DNA from: JBNKHH01 sp050290245
Lineage (GTDB): Bacteria; Pseudomonadota; Alphaproteobacteria; Rhodobacterales; Rhodobacteraceae
NCBI GenBank assembly: GCA_050290245.1
Contig: JBNKHH010000024.1
Span: 62,001 to 126,000 of the forward strand
Length of the DNA stretch: 64,000 nt
Direction of reading: 5' to 3'
Below are positions 15,379 to 25,695 of this stretch, in pieces; the stretch's first letter is position 1; each line of letters opens with the position of its first letter. The notes beneath the pieces were generated by a model. The model was not told the origin of the DNA. It saw nothing but the letters and a program-made list of their open reading frames with translations, and did no database searches. Made by a program: the position numbers and the translations under genes.

Positions 15379-16938
15379 TTGACCGATAAGGCATTGAGAT
15401 CAATTGCTATTGCGGCTGTACTGTTCTACGTTTTCCTGTGCTTTCTGTTCCATCCCTTCGTTGCAGATGACGCCTTTATCGTCGGCCGCTATGCGCTGAA
15501 CGCTGCGGCAGGAGACGGGCTGGTTTACAATGTCGGCGAACGGGTGTCGGCGCTGACTTCTCCTTTGCACGCGTTGATTGTCGTGGCGATCGCGCAATTT
15601 TCTGCGACGCCGGTCGAAGTCTATCGTCTACTTGCACCGCTAATCCCCCTGCTTGGCTGGGGCCTTGCAATCCTGAACTACCGCCCGAGTCCGCGCGAGG
15701 TTGCGGTCGTGTCAGTCTTTGCTCTGGCCTCGCCCTTTCTGGCACTATGGGCCGGAGGCGGGCTTGAAACGCCTATTCTTGCCGCTATCCTAACGGCTTA
15801 CGTCGCGTTGTTGTTCCGCGTCGCGCGCACGGGGGAGGCCTCTGCGCTGACCCTGCTGGGCCTTGGCGTGGCGGCGGCTCTGGCATTCCTGACGCGGTTT
15901 GACTCGATCCTGGTGACAATACCGCCAATGATTGCGATCCTGGTGATGATGTGGCGCAGGCCCGCTGTCTGGGTTGCCGGGGCGCTGTCCTTTGCCATCT
16001 CGGCGAGCTGGCTGGTGTTTGCTCGGGCCTATTACGGGGATTTTCTGCCGACCTCGGCCTATGTGAAGGCAGCTGCGAATGCCTTGGCCGGGCCTGACAG
16101 CCTGGCGGCAACGGTCAACATGGTCTTGGTGACCGGGACGGCCATGGCCGTGATGTTCCTGATCGGTGCGCAAAAGGAAGGGCGCCAAACCAGCGGCCTG
16201 TCGCCTGCAATCGGTCGCGGTGCGGCCGTGTCGGTCGCGATGTTCATTGCCTACGCGATCAAGACATCAGGCGTGCACATGATGTTTTCCTACCGGATGT
16301 TCGTGCCGGTGTTGTTTCCCCTCGGCATGGTGATCGCCGCCTTTATGGCAGAACGGCGAATTCTGTCGTTCCTGTGTCTTCAGGGGGCTCTGCAACTTGG
16401 CGTCGCGGTATTGATGATGACCGTGGGTATGAACGTGGTGGTGCTGCGCGATTTCGGGCGGCTCGGGGCCACGAACCCGGAATATCGCGAGGTCGTGCCG
16501 ACGCAGTACGGTGTCTTTATGGACACGCTGCGCCAGGACGCCGCCGACCTGGCGGCCCACTGGGCCGAGAACGGCGACGGGGGCACACCGCGGCTCTATC
16601 TGCATACCGCCGGGATGGGGTACTGGCTGCCGGATTTCTACGTCTTCGAGCTGTTGGTCAGTTATCGCCACGATTGCTACCCCGGACAACGGCGCGTTTT
16701 CCTGGCGTCAGACTACGTACAGGACCTGGGCACGGTCGCGGCGCGCTATAACCGCGTGAACTATCTGAAGGACCGTGGGCCGGGCGCGTTCGAGGTCGTG
16801 TCGCCAACGCCGGTCCAGATGAATGTCATCTGGGAGGTGCGGTATCGTTTTGCAGCACGCGAGGACGATTTCGTGCTGCCCGATCGCGTAGGTGGTCCCT
16901 GCAGCTTCGCGCATGTTGCCACCACATCTGGTGGCTAA
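15379..16938 (+). CDS. Polytopic membrane protein, probable GT-C-type glycosyltransferase
   Basis: A 519-aa protein with about 10-11 transmembrane segments. The first extracytoplasmic loop carries an Asp-Asp pair (VADDAFIVGRYALN) followed by DGLVYNVGERVSALTSPLHA, the pattern of GT-C glycosyltransferases related to mycobacterial AftB, in which the Asp pair is catalytic. A soluble C-terminal region (about 395-519) follows the last membrane segment. The start is a TTG at 15379 with CGGGACAG about 9 bases upstream; no in-frame ATG is near, so the start is uncertain. The donor is probably polyprenyl-linked; the acceptor is unknown. It sits alone between tRNA-Pro and nrdJ. Confidence 0.7.
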   Translation: MTDKALRSIAIAAVLFYVFLCFLFHPFVADDAFIVGRYALNAAAGDGLVYNVGERVSALTSPLHALIVVAIAQFSATPVEVYRLLAPLIPLLGWGLAILNYRPSPREVAVVSVFALASPFLALWAGGGLETPILAAILTAYVALLFRVARTGEASALTLLGLGVAAALAFLTRFDSILVTIPPMIAILVMMWRRPAVWVAGALSFAISASWLVFARAYYGDFLPTSAYVKAAANALAGPDSLAATVNMVLVTGTAMAVMFLIGAQKEGRQTSGLSPAIGRGAAVSVAMFIAYAIKTSGVHMMFSYRMFVPVLFPLGMVIAAFMAERRILSFLCLQGALQLGVAVLMMTVGMNVVVLRDFGRLGATNPEYREVVPTQYGVFMDTLRQDAADLAAHWAENGDGGTPRLYLHTAGMGYWLPDFYVFELLVSYRHDCYPGQRRVFLASDYVQDLGTVAARYNRVNYLKDRGPGAFEVVSPTPVQMNVIWEVRYRFAAREDDFVLPDRVGGPCSFAHVATTSGG

Positions 16939-17206
16939 AGCGCAACGGTCTTCACTCTGTTGTGGTTCGCAGAGATTTTTTTCGGGTCTGTTGCGCGCAT
17001 TAACTTGGGTTAATTCTGAAGTGGAAAGTTAACCGCTTGCCCTAAGGTCCCGCTGTTCAACAAGATTTTTTCCGCTGGTTTTTGCAGGTGCGGAATCGCC
17101 TGGCGTGCCGACAGGTGAACCGGCCACCGTCAACCCAAATTTTTACTAAAATGCTGTTGACGAATCCGCGCCTGATGCCGCAAGTTGTGCGGGCTGATCA
17201 GGTAGC

Positions 17207-17222
17207 CCACAACATATAGTGG
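17207..17222. promoter_or_regulatory. NrdR-box-like site upstream of nrdJ
   Basis: CCACAACATATAGTGG resembles published NrdR boxes, which have the form CACNACATNTNGTG. It contains a -10-like TATAGT (17215-17220). A weaker half-matching copy lies 32 bp upstream (17175-17190), three helical turns away as is usual for paired NrdR boxes. The rest of the 460-bp gap (16939-17398) holds AT-rich DNA with a GGTTAA/TTAACC repeat and no credible reading frame. Confidence 0.65.
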
Positions 17223-17398
17223 TCGCCTGGCGGTGCGGGATAGATTTCCAGAAAGCTCCTCGGCAATGAGGACAAAGGGACGCGCAAGCAGGTCTTGCCG
17301 CGCAGGGAAGAGGTTTATTCCGCTCGTGACGGTCGGCGCAAACAGCGGTGGTTCGGAGAATCCGGACCAGAGGCAAAATCGGAACGGGGCACGAATAA

Positions 17399-20300
17399 AT
17401 GAAAATCGAACGCAGCTTTACCGAGGCAGGTAAGGACGCCTACGCAGCAATTGAGTTTGTCACGACGTCGTCGGAGATCCGTAATCCTGACGGCACCGTC
17501 GTGTTCAAACTGGACGACGTGGAGGTTCCTGCAAGCTGGAGCCAGGTGGCATCGGACGTCATCGCTCAGAAATATTTCCGTAAAGCAGGCGTGCCTGCGC
17601 GTTCGAAGAAGGTCCGCGAAAAGGGCGTTCCGTCCTTCCTGTGGCGGTCTGTGCCCGACGAAAAGGCGCTGGCTGAGCTGCCCGAGGACGAGCGGTTCGG
17701 AGGCGAGAATCGCGCCACGCAGGTCTTTGATCGTTTGGCCGGGGCCTGGGCTTACTGGGGCTGGAAGGGCGGCTATTTCTCGACCGAGGAGGATGCGCGC
17801 GCCTATTTCGACGAGATGCGGTACATGCTGGCGACGCAGCACGCTGCGCCGAACTCGCCCCAGTGGTTCAACACCGGCCTTCATTGGGCCTATGGCATCG
17901 ACGGCCCGAGCCAGGGTCATCACTACGTGGATTACAAGTCGGGCGAGCTGGTCAAATCCGACAGCGCCTACGAGCATCCGCAGCCGCACGCCTGTTTCAT
18001 CCAGTCCTGCGCCGATGATCTGGTGAACGAGGGCGGCATCATGGACCTGTGGGTGCGTGAAGCGCGCCTGTTCAAGTACGGTTCGGGCACCGGCACCAAC
18101 TTCAGCCACCTGCGCGGCGAAGGAGAAAAGCTTTCGGGCGGTGGCAAATCGTCGGGCCTGATGGGCTTTCTCAAGATCGGTGACCGGGCTGCCGGCGCGA
18201 TCAAGTCGGGCGGGACCACGCGCCGTGCGGCCAAGATGGTTATCGTCGATGCTGACCACCCGGACATCGAGGACTTTATCAACTGGAAGGTCCTCGAAGA
18301 GCAGAAGGTGGCTTCGATCGTCGCCGGTTCCAAGATGCACGAGCGCGAACTGAATGGCATCTTCAAGGCGATCAAGACCTGGGACGGTGCCGAGGAGGAT
18401 GCCTTTGACCCGGCTACCAACGAGACGCTGAAAGCGGCGATCCGTTCGGCGAAAAAGTCGGCCATCCCCGAGACGTATATCAAACGTGTCCTGGACTATG
18501 CGCGCCAAGGATATACCGAGATCAAGTTCGACACCTATGACACCGACTGGGATAGCGAGGCCTATAGCAGCGTCTCCGGTCAGAACTCGAACAACTCGAT
18601 CCGTGTCACCGACGCATTCCTCAAGGCTGTGGAGAATGACGAGAAGTGGCAGTTGATCAACCGCAAGGACGGCACGGTTTCCAAAGAAGTCAACGCCCGC
18701 GACTTGTGGGAACAGGTTGGCCACGCGGCCTGGGCCTGTGCCGATCCCGGCATCCAGTATCACGACACGGTCAATGCCTGGCACACTTGCCCGGCGGATG
18801 GTGAAATTCGCGGCTCCAACCCCTGTTCGGAGTACATGTTCCTGGATGACACCGCGTGCAACCTGGCCTCGATGAACCTGCTGACCTTCTACAAGGACGG
18901 TGAGTTCCAGGCCGACAACTATATGCACGCCACGCGTCTCTGGACCGTGACGCTGGAAATCAGCGTGATGATGGCGCAGTTCCCGTCCAAGGAAATCGCG
19001 CAGTTGTCCTATGACTTCCGCACGCTGGGCCTGGGCTATGCCAACATCGGCGGCCTCTTGATGAACATGGGACTGGGATACGACAGCGACGAGGGCCGCG
19101 CCCTTGCCGGTGCCCTGACCGCCATTTTGACCGGCGTGGCCTATGCGACCTCGGCCGAGATGGCGAGCGAACTGGGCACCTTCTCGGGGTATGAACGCAA
19201 CGCCGAGCACATGCTGCGGGTCATCCGCAATCACCGTCGTGCGGCCTATGGCGAGACCGACGGTTACGAGGCGATGAACGTGAACCCGGTTGCTCTGGAT
19301 CACGCCAACTGCCCCGACCAGAGGCTGATCGCCCTGTCCAAGGCCGCCTGGGACGAGGCGCTGAAGCTGGGCGAAAAGCACGGGTATCGCAATGCGCAGG
19401 CGACGGTGATCGCGCCCACGGGCACGATCGGTCTGGTCATGGACTGTGACACAACGGGCATCGAGCCGGATTTTGCACTGGTAAAGTTCAAGAAGCTGGC
19501 CGGCGGCGGTTACTTCAAGATCATCAACCGGTCGGTTCCCGCCGCGCTTGAGACGCTGGGGTATGGCTCGGCCGAGATCGAAGAGATCGTCTCATATGCG
19601 GTCGGTCACGGCACGCTTGGCAATGCGCCGGGCATCAACCACACCTCGCTGATCGGCCAGGGCTTTGGCCAGAAGGAGCTGGACAAGATCGAGGCGGCGC
19701 TGCCATCGGCGTTTGATATCCGCTTTGTCTTCAACCAATGGACCCTGGGCGAAGAGTTTTGCACAGGTGCCCTGGGCATCCCGGCCGAGAAGCTGACCGA
19801 CCCGTCTTTCGACCTGCTGCGGCACCTCGGGTATTCGAGAAAGGATATCGAGGCCGCCAACGACCACGTTTGCGGGACCATGACGCTGGAAGGTGCGCCG
19901 CACCTGAAGGAAGAGCATTACAGTGTGTTCGACTGCGCCAATGCCTGCGGCAAGAAGGGAAAGCGGTTCCTGTCGGTCGACAGCCACATCACCATGATGG
20001 CCGCGGCACAGTCGTTCATCTCGGGAGCGATCTCAAAGACGATCAACATGCCCAACAACGCCACCATCGAGGACTGCAAGGCCGCTTACCAACTGTCCTG
20101 GAGCCTCGGCATCAAGGCGAACGCGCTGTATCGCGACGGTTCCAAGCTGTCGCAGCCTCTGGCCGCTGCCCTGGTCGAGGATGACGACGAGGCCGCCGAG
20201 ATCCTGGAGACCGGGACCCCGCAGGAAAAGGCAGCCGTTCTGGCCGAGAAGATCGTCGAGAAGGTCATCATCAAGGAGGTCGCCAAGGGCCGGGAAAAGA

Positions 20301-21079
20301 TGCCCGAGCGTCGCCGGGGCTATACCCAGAAGGCGATCGTCGGGGGCCACAAGGTCTATCTGCGCACCGGCGAGTACCAGGACGGCACTTTGGGTGAGAT
20401 CTTCATCGACATGCACAAGGAAGGCGCTGGCTTCCGGGCGATGATGAACAACTTCGCCATCGCCGTGTCGGTTGGTCTCCAGTACGGCGTGCCGCTGGAA
20501 GAGTTCGTCGATGCCTTCACCTTCACCCGGTTCGAACCGGCGGGCATGGTGCAGGGCAACGACTCGATCAAGAACGCGACGTCGATCCTGGATTACATCT
20601 TCCGCGAACTGGCCGTGTCGTACCTCGATCGCACCGATCTCGCCCATGTCAAGCCGGACGGTATGACCTTCGACGAGATGGGGCGCGGTGAGAATGAAGG
20701 GAAGAGGAACTTCTCGGAAGTGCCTGAAAGTGCGGGACAAAGCGCATTCGAGGTGATCAAGAAAGTGGCCTCGGCCGGGTACACGCGGGGACGCGTGCCG
20801 CAGGACCTGTTCGTCGTCCAGGGCGGGATCGGCGCCACGGCATTCGCTGGCGGCTCGGACCCATCGGCGGCCTTGCAGACCTTGGTGCCGGAAGTGGCGA
20901 CCACGGTTGTGGCCGAGACCTCGGTCGGCAGCGGAACGCTGAAGATGGACGAGCGCGTAAAAGCCAAGATGCAGGGCTATGAGGGTGATCCTTGCGGCGA
21001 TTGCGGCAACTACACGCTGGTCCGCAACGGCACCTGCATGAAGTGCAACACCTGCGGCGCGACGAGCGGGTGTAGCTGA
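17399..21079 (+). CDS. nrdJ: Adenosylcobalamin-dependent (class II) ribonucleotide reductase
   Basis: A 1226-aa NrdJ of the long form. The N-terminal region has QHAAPNSPQWFNTG and the ACFIQSCADDL cysteine pair; the barrel has NPCSE at about 474-478 and CNLASMNL; the loop-2/substrate region has VIAPTGTIGLVMDCDTTGIEPDF. The C-terminus ends in a Cys-rich motif (CGDCGNYTL, then CMKCNTCG) that carries reducing equivalents. It reduces ribonucleotides to deoxyribonucleotides with or without oxygen but needs vitamin B12. The frame is intact throughout. It is monocistronic, with a putative NrdR site upstream and a terminator at 21303. Confidence 0.97.
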   Translation: MKIERSFTEAGKDAYAAIEFVTTSSEIRNPDGTVVFKLDDVEVPASWSQVASDVIAQKYFRKAGVPARSKKVREKGVPSFLWRSVPDEKALAELPEDERFGGENRATQVFDRLAGAWAYWGWKGGYFSTEEDARAYFDEMRYMLATQHAAPNSPQWFNTGLHWAYGIDGPSQGHHYVDYKSGELVKSDSAYEHPQPHACFIQSCADDLVNEGGIMDLWVREARLFKYGSGTGTNFSHLRGEGEKLSGGGKSSGLMGFLKIGDRAAGAIKSGGTTRRAAKMVIVDADHPDIEDFINWKVLEEQKVASIVAGSKMHERELNGIFKAIKTWDGAEEDAFDPATNETLKAAIRSAKKSAIPETYIKRVLDYARQGYTEIKFDTYDTDWDSEAYSSVSGQNSNNSIRVTDAFLKAVENDEKWQLINRKDGTVSKEVNARDLWEQVGHAAWACADPGIQYHDTVNAWHTCPADGEIRGSNPCSEYMFLDDTACNLASMNLLTFYKDGEFQADNYMHATRLWTVTLEISVMMAQFPSKEIAQLSYDFRTLGLGYANIGGLLMNMGLGYDSDEGRALAGALTAILTGVAYATSAEMASELGTFSGYERNAEHMLRVIRNHRRAAYGETDGYEAMNVNPVALDHANCPDQRLIALSKAAWDEALKLGEKHGYRNAQATVIAPTGTIGLVMDCDTTGIEPDFALVKFKKLAGGGYFKIINRSVPAALETLGYGSAEIEEIVSYAVGHGTLGNAPGINHTSLIGQGFGQKELDKIEAALPSAFDIRFVFNQWTLGEEFCTGALGIPAEKLTDPSFDLLRHLGYSRKDIEAANDHVCGTMTLEGAPHLKEEHYSVFDCANACGKKGKRFLSVDSHITMMAAAQSFISGAISKTINMPNNATIEDCKAAYQLSWSLGIKANALYRDGSKLSQPLAAALVEDDDEAAEILETGTPQEKAAVLAEKIVEKVIIKEVAKGREKMPERRRGYTQKAIVGGHKVYLRTGEYQDGTLGEIFIDMHKEGAGFRAMMNNFAIAVSVGLQYGVPLEEFVDAFTFTRFEPAGMVQGNDSIKNATSILDYIFRELAVSYLDRTDLAHVKPDGMTFDEMGRGENEGKRNFSEVPESAGQSAFEVIKKVASAGYTRGRVPQDLFVVQGGIGATAFAGGSDPSAALQTLVPEVATTVVAETSVGSGTLKMDERVKAKMQGYEGDPCGDCGNYTLVRNGTCMKCNTCGATSGCS

Positions 21080-21087
21080 GGAATCTG

Positions 21088-21302
21088 CTGGGCGGATGCG
21101 CCCGGCATGGAGATGGGGTTGGACCCGCGGGTTTCTGCGATGTCCGGCTCTGCGAGAGCAAGGCTCTCGCTGTCACGGGGTGGGGCGGTCCGCTGCCTCC
21201 CCACTCTCACACGGGGCGGATGCGTTCGCCCTTGACGCGGGTCAGGCCGCAGGCAGAAACCGGGCGGTACACAAAGAGTGAGCCTGACAAGCGAGACTAA
21301 TA
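21088..21302 (+). other. Structured RNA-like region downstream of nrdJ
   Basis: After the nrdJ stop the plus strand can form several perfect hairpins: GGGCG/CGCCC (21090-21103), GCGAGAGC/GCTCTCGC (around 21152-21170), GTGGGG/CCCCAC (around 21180-21203) and GGGCG/CGCCC (around 21214-21230). A long-range stem pairs GGTTTCTGC (21130-21138) with GCAGAAACC (21253-21261). No reading frame fits. It may be a long 3' UTR or a separate ncRNA ending at the 21303 terminator. I do not recognise a known RNA family. Confidence 0.4.
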
Positions 21303-21330
21303 GGGGGGCCAAGAGCCCCCCTTTTTTCTT
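21303..21330 (+). terminator. Strong intrinsic terminator after nrdJ
   Basis: GGGGGGC (21303-21309) pairs with GCCCCCC (21315-21321) around CAAGA, followed by TTTTTTCTTTTT. Confidence 0.9.
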
Positions 21331-21366
21331 TTTGGCGACGACTCGAGCGTCGCTGCAAAACAGACC

Positions 21367-22278
21367 TTAGTGGTCAGGGCGAATGAAGGTGTTGTTGCGC
21401 AGGTCGTTCATGGCTTGCATCAGCTCTTCGCGCGTGTTCATCACGATGGGGCCGTGCCAGGCGACGGGTTCCTGGAGCGGCCGGCCCGTGATCAGGAGAA
21501 AGCGCACGCCTTCCGGCCCGGCATGAACGGTGATCTCGTCGCCCGTGTCGAACTTGACCAGGGTGCGGTTGCCGCTCATGTCACGAATGTTCAGTTCCTC
21601 GCCCTGGAATTCCTTTTCGACCCGTACGCCCTGGGGCGCCGAGGCGTCGCGGAAGCTGGCGGAGCCCGCGAAGACATAGGCAAAGGCATTGGCATAGCCG
21701 TCGACGGGCAGGGTGCGGCGCACGTTCGGCGGAACCGATACGTCGAGGTACATCGGCTCGGCGGCGATGCCGTCGACGGGACCCGACTTGCCCCAGTAGC
21801 TGCCGGTGATAATCTTGACAGCGGTGCCGTCATCATCGACCACCACCGGGATATCTTCGCCCTGAATGTCCTGGTAGCGGGGCGCGGTCATTTTCAGCGC
21901 GGAGGGCAGGTTCGCCCAGAGCTGGAAACCGTGCATCCGGCCCGAGAAGTCTCCGCGCGGCATTTCCTGGTGCATGATGCCCGACCCGGCGGTCATCCAC
22001 TGGACTGAACCGCGTCCCAACGTGCCCTTGTTGCCGATGGAATCGGAATGTTCGACCTCACCTTCGAGAACATAGGTGATGGTCTCGATGCCCCGGTGCG
22101 GGTGCCAGGGAAAACCGCGCAGATAGTGTTCGGGGATGTCGTTGCGGAAATCGTCCAGCAGCAGGAAGGGATCTGTTTCGTCGGTGTCACCGAAGCCGAA
22201 GACACGGTGCAGGTGCACGCCCGCGCCTTCAAGCGTCGGCTGGGCGAGGGAGGTGGATTTTACCGGGCGGAAGGTCAT
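21367..22278 (-). CDS. Pirin-family protein
   Basis: A 303-aa bicupin. The N-terminal cupin has the pirin metal-site pattern (FPWHPHRGIETITYVLEGEVEHSDSIGN with three His and a Glu) and the MTAGSGIMHQEMP motif; the C-terminal Pirin_C domain has LITGRPLQEPVAWHGPIVMNTREEL. Bacterial pirins are iron-binding proteins, some with quercetinase activity; the substrate here is unknown. It is transcribed toward nrdJ and stands alone. Confidence 0.93.
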   Translation of the reverse strand: MTFRPVKSTSLAQPTLEGAGVHLHRVFGFGDTDETDPFLLLDDFRNDIPEHYLRGFPWHPHRGIETITYVLEGEVEHSDSIGNKGTLGRGSVQWMTAGSGIMHQEMPRGDFSGRMHGFQLWANLPSALKMTAPRYQDIQGEDIPVVVDDDGTAVKIITGSYWGKSGPVDGIAAEPMYLDVSVPPNVRRTLPVDGYANAFAYVFAGSASFRDASAPQGVRVEKEFQGEELNIRDMSGNRTLVKFDTGDEITVHAGPEGVRFLLITGRPLQEPVAWHGPIVMNTREELMQAMNDLRNNTFIRPDH

Positions 22279-22419
22279 GGGAGCCTCGTGTTCACTGTTC
22301 GTGGATACAGATAGTGCCTGTGCGCGCAGATTTCACGCTGCGATTTTGCACAGGTTCTGTTTTTTGCCGCCGGTTCCGGCGGCTCGGGCTGCCGGGCCGC
22401 TTCGAAACGGCCGGAAATG

Positions 22420-22445
22420 AAAAGGAGCGGCCTGCGAACCGCTCC
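22420..22445 (-). terminator. Terminator of the ilvIH operon
   Basis: On the minus strand GGAGCGG (22445-22439), an 8-nt loop and CCGCTCC (22430-22424) are followed by TTTTCATTT, 28 bases after the ilvH stop. Confidence 0.75.
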
Positions 22446-22472
22446 CTGTCTGGTTTTCGCTGTCCGGGCGAC

Positions 22473-23042
22473 CTAATGGGCCGAAGTGCCCCGCGCAAGC
22501 GCCGCAACGCCGGTTCGCGCCAGTTCCTCAAGCCCGAGAGGGCGCATCAGCTCGGCAAAGGCATCGACCTTTTCCGAAGTGCCGGTGACCTCGAAGACAA
22601 AGCTTTCCAGGGTCGAGTCGACCACGTTGGCGCGGAAGATGTCGGCGAGCCGCAGCGCTTCGACGCGTTTTTCGCCCTGACCTGTCACCTTGAACAGTGC
22701 CAATTCGCGTTCGACGGCGGGGCCTTCGCTGGTCAGGTCGTGAACTTCGTGCACGGGGACGATGCGCCCGAGTTGGGCCTTGATCTGTTCAATGACCGAA
22801 GGCGTGCCAGTGGTCACCACGGTGATCCGCGAACGGTGGCCGGTGTGGTCGATTTCAGCGACCGTCAGGCTTTCGATGTTATAGCCCCGGCCGGAGAACA
22901 GGCCGATGACACGGGCGAGGACGCCCGCCTCGTTGTCGACGACCACGGCGAGGGTGTGCCGTTCGACACCGGCCTCGTGGTAGTCGCGTAGGTCGTAGGC
23001 CGAGTGCTTGGAAGTGCCTTTTTTGATTTTTAGAGCAGACAT
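22473..23042 (-). CDS. ilvH: Acetolactate synthase small (regulatory) subunit
   Basis: A 189-aa IlvH/IlvN: an N-terminal ACT domain (HTLAVVVDNEAGVLARVIGLFSGRGYNIESLTVA) that binds valine for feedback inhibition, and a C-terminal ALS_ss domain (RELALFKVTGQGEKRVEALRLADIFRANVVD). It forms the holoenzyme with the large subunit 9 bp upstream. Regulation is shared with ilvI through the leader at 24838-24943. Confidence 0.96.
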   Translation of the reverse strand: MSALKIKKGTSKHSAYDLRDYHEAGVERHTLAVVVDNEAGVLARVIGLFSGRGYNIESLTVAEIDHTGHRSRITVVTTGTPSVIEQIKAQLGRIVPVHEVHDLTSEGPAVERELALFKVTGQGEKRVEALRLADIFRANVVDSTLESFVFEVTGTSEKVDAFAELMRPLGLEELARTGVAALARGTSAH

Positions 23043-23051
23043 GTTGTTTCC

Positions 23052-24812
<1,761 letters not shown>

Positions 24813-24837
24813 CGCGCCATTTCCTTTGCTTCGCGCA

Positions 24838-24865
24838 TAAAAAAGCCCCCGGTTTTTTCGGGGGC
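24838..24865 (-). terminator. Attenuator terminator of ilvIH
   Basis: On the minus strand GCCCCCG (24865-24859), a short A-rich loop and CGGGGGC (24851-24845) are followed by TTTTTTA. An alternative stem pairs 24863-24872 with 24900-24909 (10 bp perfect, GGCGCATGGG with CCCATGCGCC). It shares 24863-24865 with the terminator arm and so would act as the competing antiterminator. Confidence 0.88.
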
Positions 24866-24892
24866 GCATGGGGTACCGTTCAAGGGTTTCCG

Positions 24893-24943
24893 TTACCGGC
24901 CCATGCGCCATGTTCCTACAAGTACGACTACCGTTCTTTCCAC
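24893..24943 (-). CDS. ilv operon leader peptide (16 aa)
   Basis: A GTG-initiated 16-codon frame reads MERTVVVLVGTWRMGR and stops at TAA (24895-24893). Residues 5-9 are Val-Val-Val-Leu-Val, the end products of the pathway. AGGAGAG sits about 8 bases ahead of the start. The last codons fall inside the 5' half of the antiterminator stem, as expected if ribosome stalling at the Val/Leu codons decides between the two RNA folds. This is a classical attenuation leader; such leaders have been proposed for ilv operons of other alphaproteobacteria. Confidence 0.88.
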   Translation of the reverse strand: MERTVVVLVGTWRMGR

Positions 24944-24971
24944 GGGAAAGCTCTCCTATTCAGTGGCGGGG

Positions 24972-25000
24972 ACACTAGGCAGACGCGCCGGGGGCGTCAA
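24972..25000 (-). promoter_or_regulatory. Promoter of the ilvIH leader transcript
   Basis: On the minus strand TTGACG (25000-24995), 17 bases, then TAGTGT (24977-24972). It would start RNA near 24965, about 22 bases before the leader-peptide start codon. Confidence 0.75.
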
Positions 25001-25050
25001 CCGCGAATTTTCGCTTTCTTTCGTTTAAGGGATGGTTTGCGCAACTTTTG

Positions 25051-25695
25051 TCAGAAACGTCCCGTGCCCTGCAAAACCCCGTGTTCCATGGCATAGCGCG
25101 TCAGACCAGCCGTCGAACTGATACCAAGCTTGCGCTTTATGTTGCGGCGGTGAGTTTCGACCGTGTGGACCGAGATGTCGAGATTGTCGGCCACTTCGCG
25201 GTTTGAACGGCCCTGGGCCAGTTGCAGCAAAATGGTCTGCTCGCGCGATGTCAGCGGTTCGCGGCCGTCGGCAATCTTCCTTGGCACCAGCGAGGATTTG
25301 GCGCCGGTACAGAGATATTGCTCGCCCCTCATGACGCTATCAATGGCGTCCTTGATCTCGTCGGTCGGGACGTCTTTGAGAACATAGCCAAGCGCGCCGT
25401 GGCTGAGGGCTGTTGAGATGTACTCGGCGCTGTCATGCATGGTCAGAACGAGGATTCGCATGGTGGGGCATTGTTCGAGGATCATCTCGGTGGCCGAGAG
25501 CCCGGACATGCCGGGCATATTCAAGTCCATCAGAACCACGTCGGGCGAGAGGGCGACGGCCTTGTCGATCGCCTCGCGTCCATTGGTTGCCGTGCCAACG
25601 ACCTTGATGTCGTCATAGGTTTCCAAAATGGCCTCGATGCCCTCGGCGACCATGGGATGGTCATCGACGATCAGGACGCGGATGGGGTTGGTCAT
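25051..25695 (-). CDS. NarL/LuxR-family response regulator
   Basis: A 214-aa regulator: receiver domain (VLIVDDHPMVAEGI, phospho-acceptor Asp in PDVVLMDLNMPG at about 56-60, Lys in YVLKDVP at about 107) and a C-terminal LuxR helix-turn-helix (LTSREQTILLQLAQGRSNREVADNLDISVHTVETHRRNIKRKLG). It is coupled to the histidine kinase gene by an ATGA overlap. The pair is divergent from the TRAP operon and probably activates it. Confidence 0.94.
   Translation of the reverse strand: MTNPIRVLIVDDHPMVAEGIEAILETYDDIKVVGTATNGREAIDKAVALSPDVVLMDLNMPGMSGLSATEMILEQCPTMRILVLTMHDSAEYISTALSHGALGYVLKDVPTDEIKDAIDSVMRGEQYLCTGAKSSLVPRKIADGREPLTSREQTILLQLAQGRSNREVADNLDISVHTVETHRRNIKRKLGISSTAGLTRYAMEHGVLQGTGRF

Noticed and set aside
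16939..17398. Cobalamin riboswitch upstream of the B12-dependent nrdJ
   Set aside because: I looked for the conserved B12-box and the paired core and did not see them; the NrdR-like box explains control better.
17315..19381. 688-codon open frame on the minus strand inside nrdJ
   Set aside because: It lies wholly opposite the nrdJ coding frame, has the Val/His/Gly-rich composition of a GC-rich shadow frame, and no domain or start signal.
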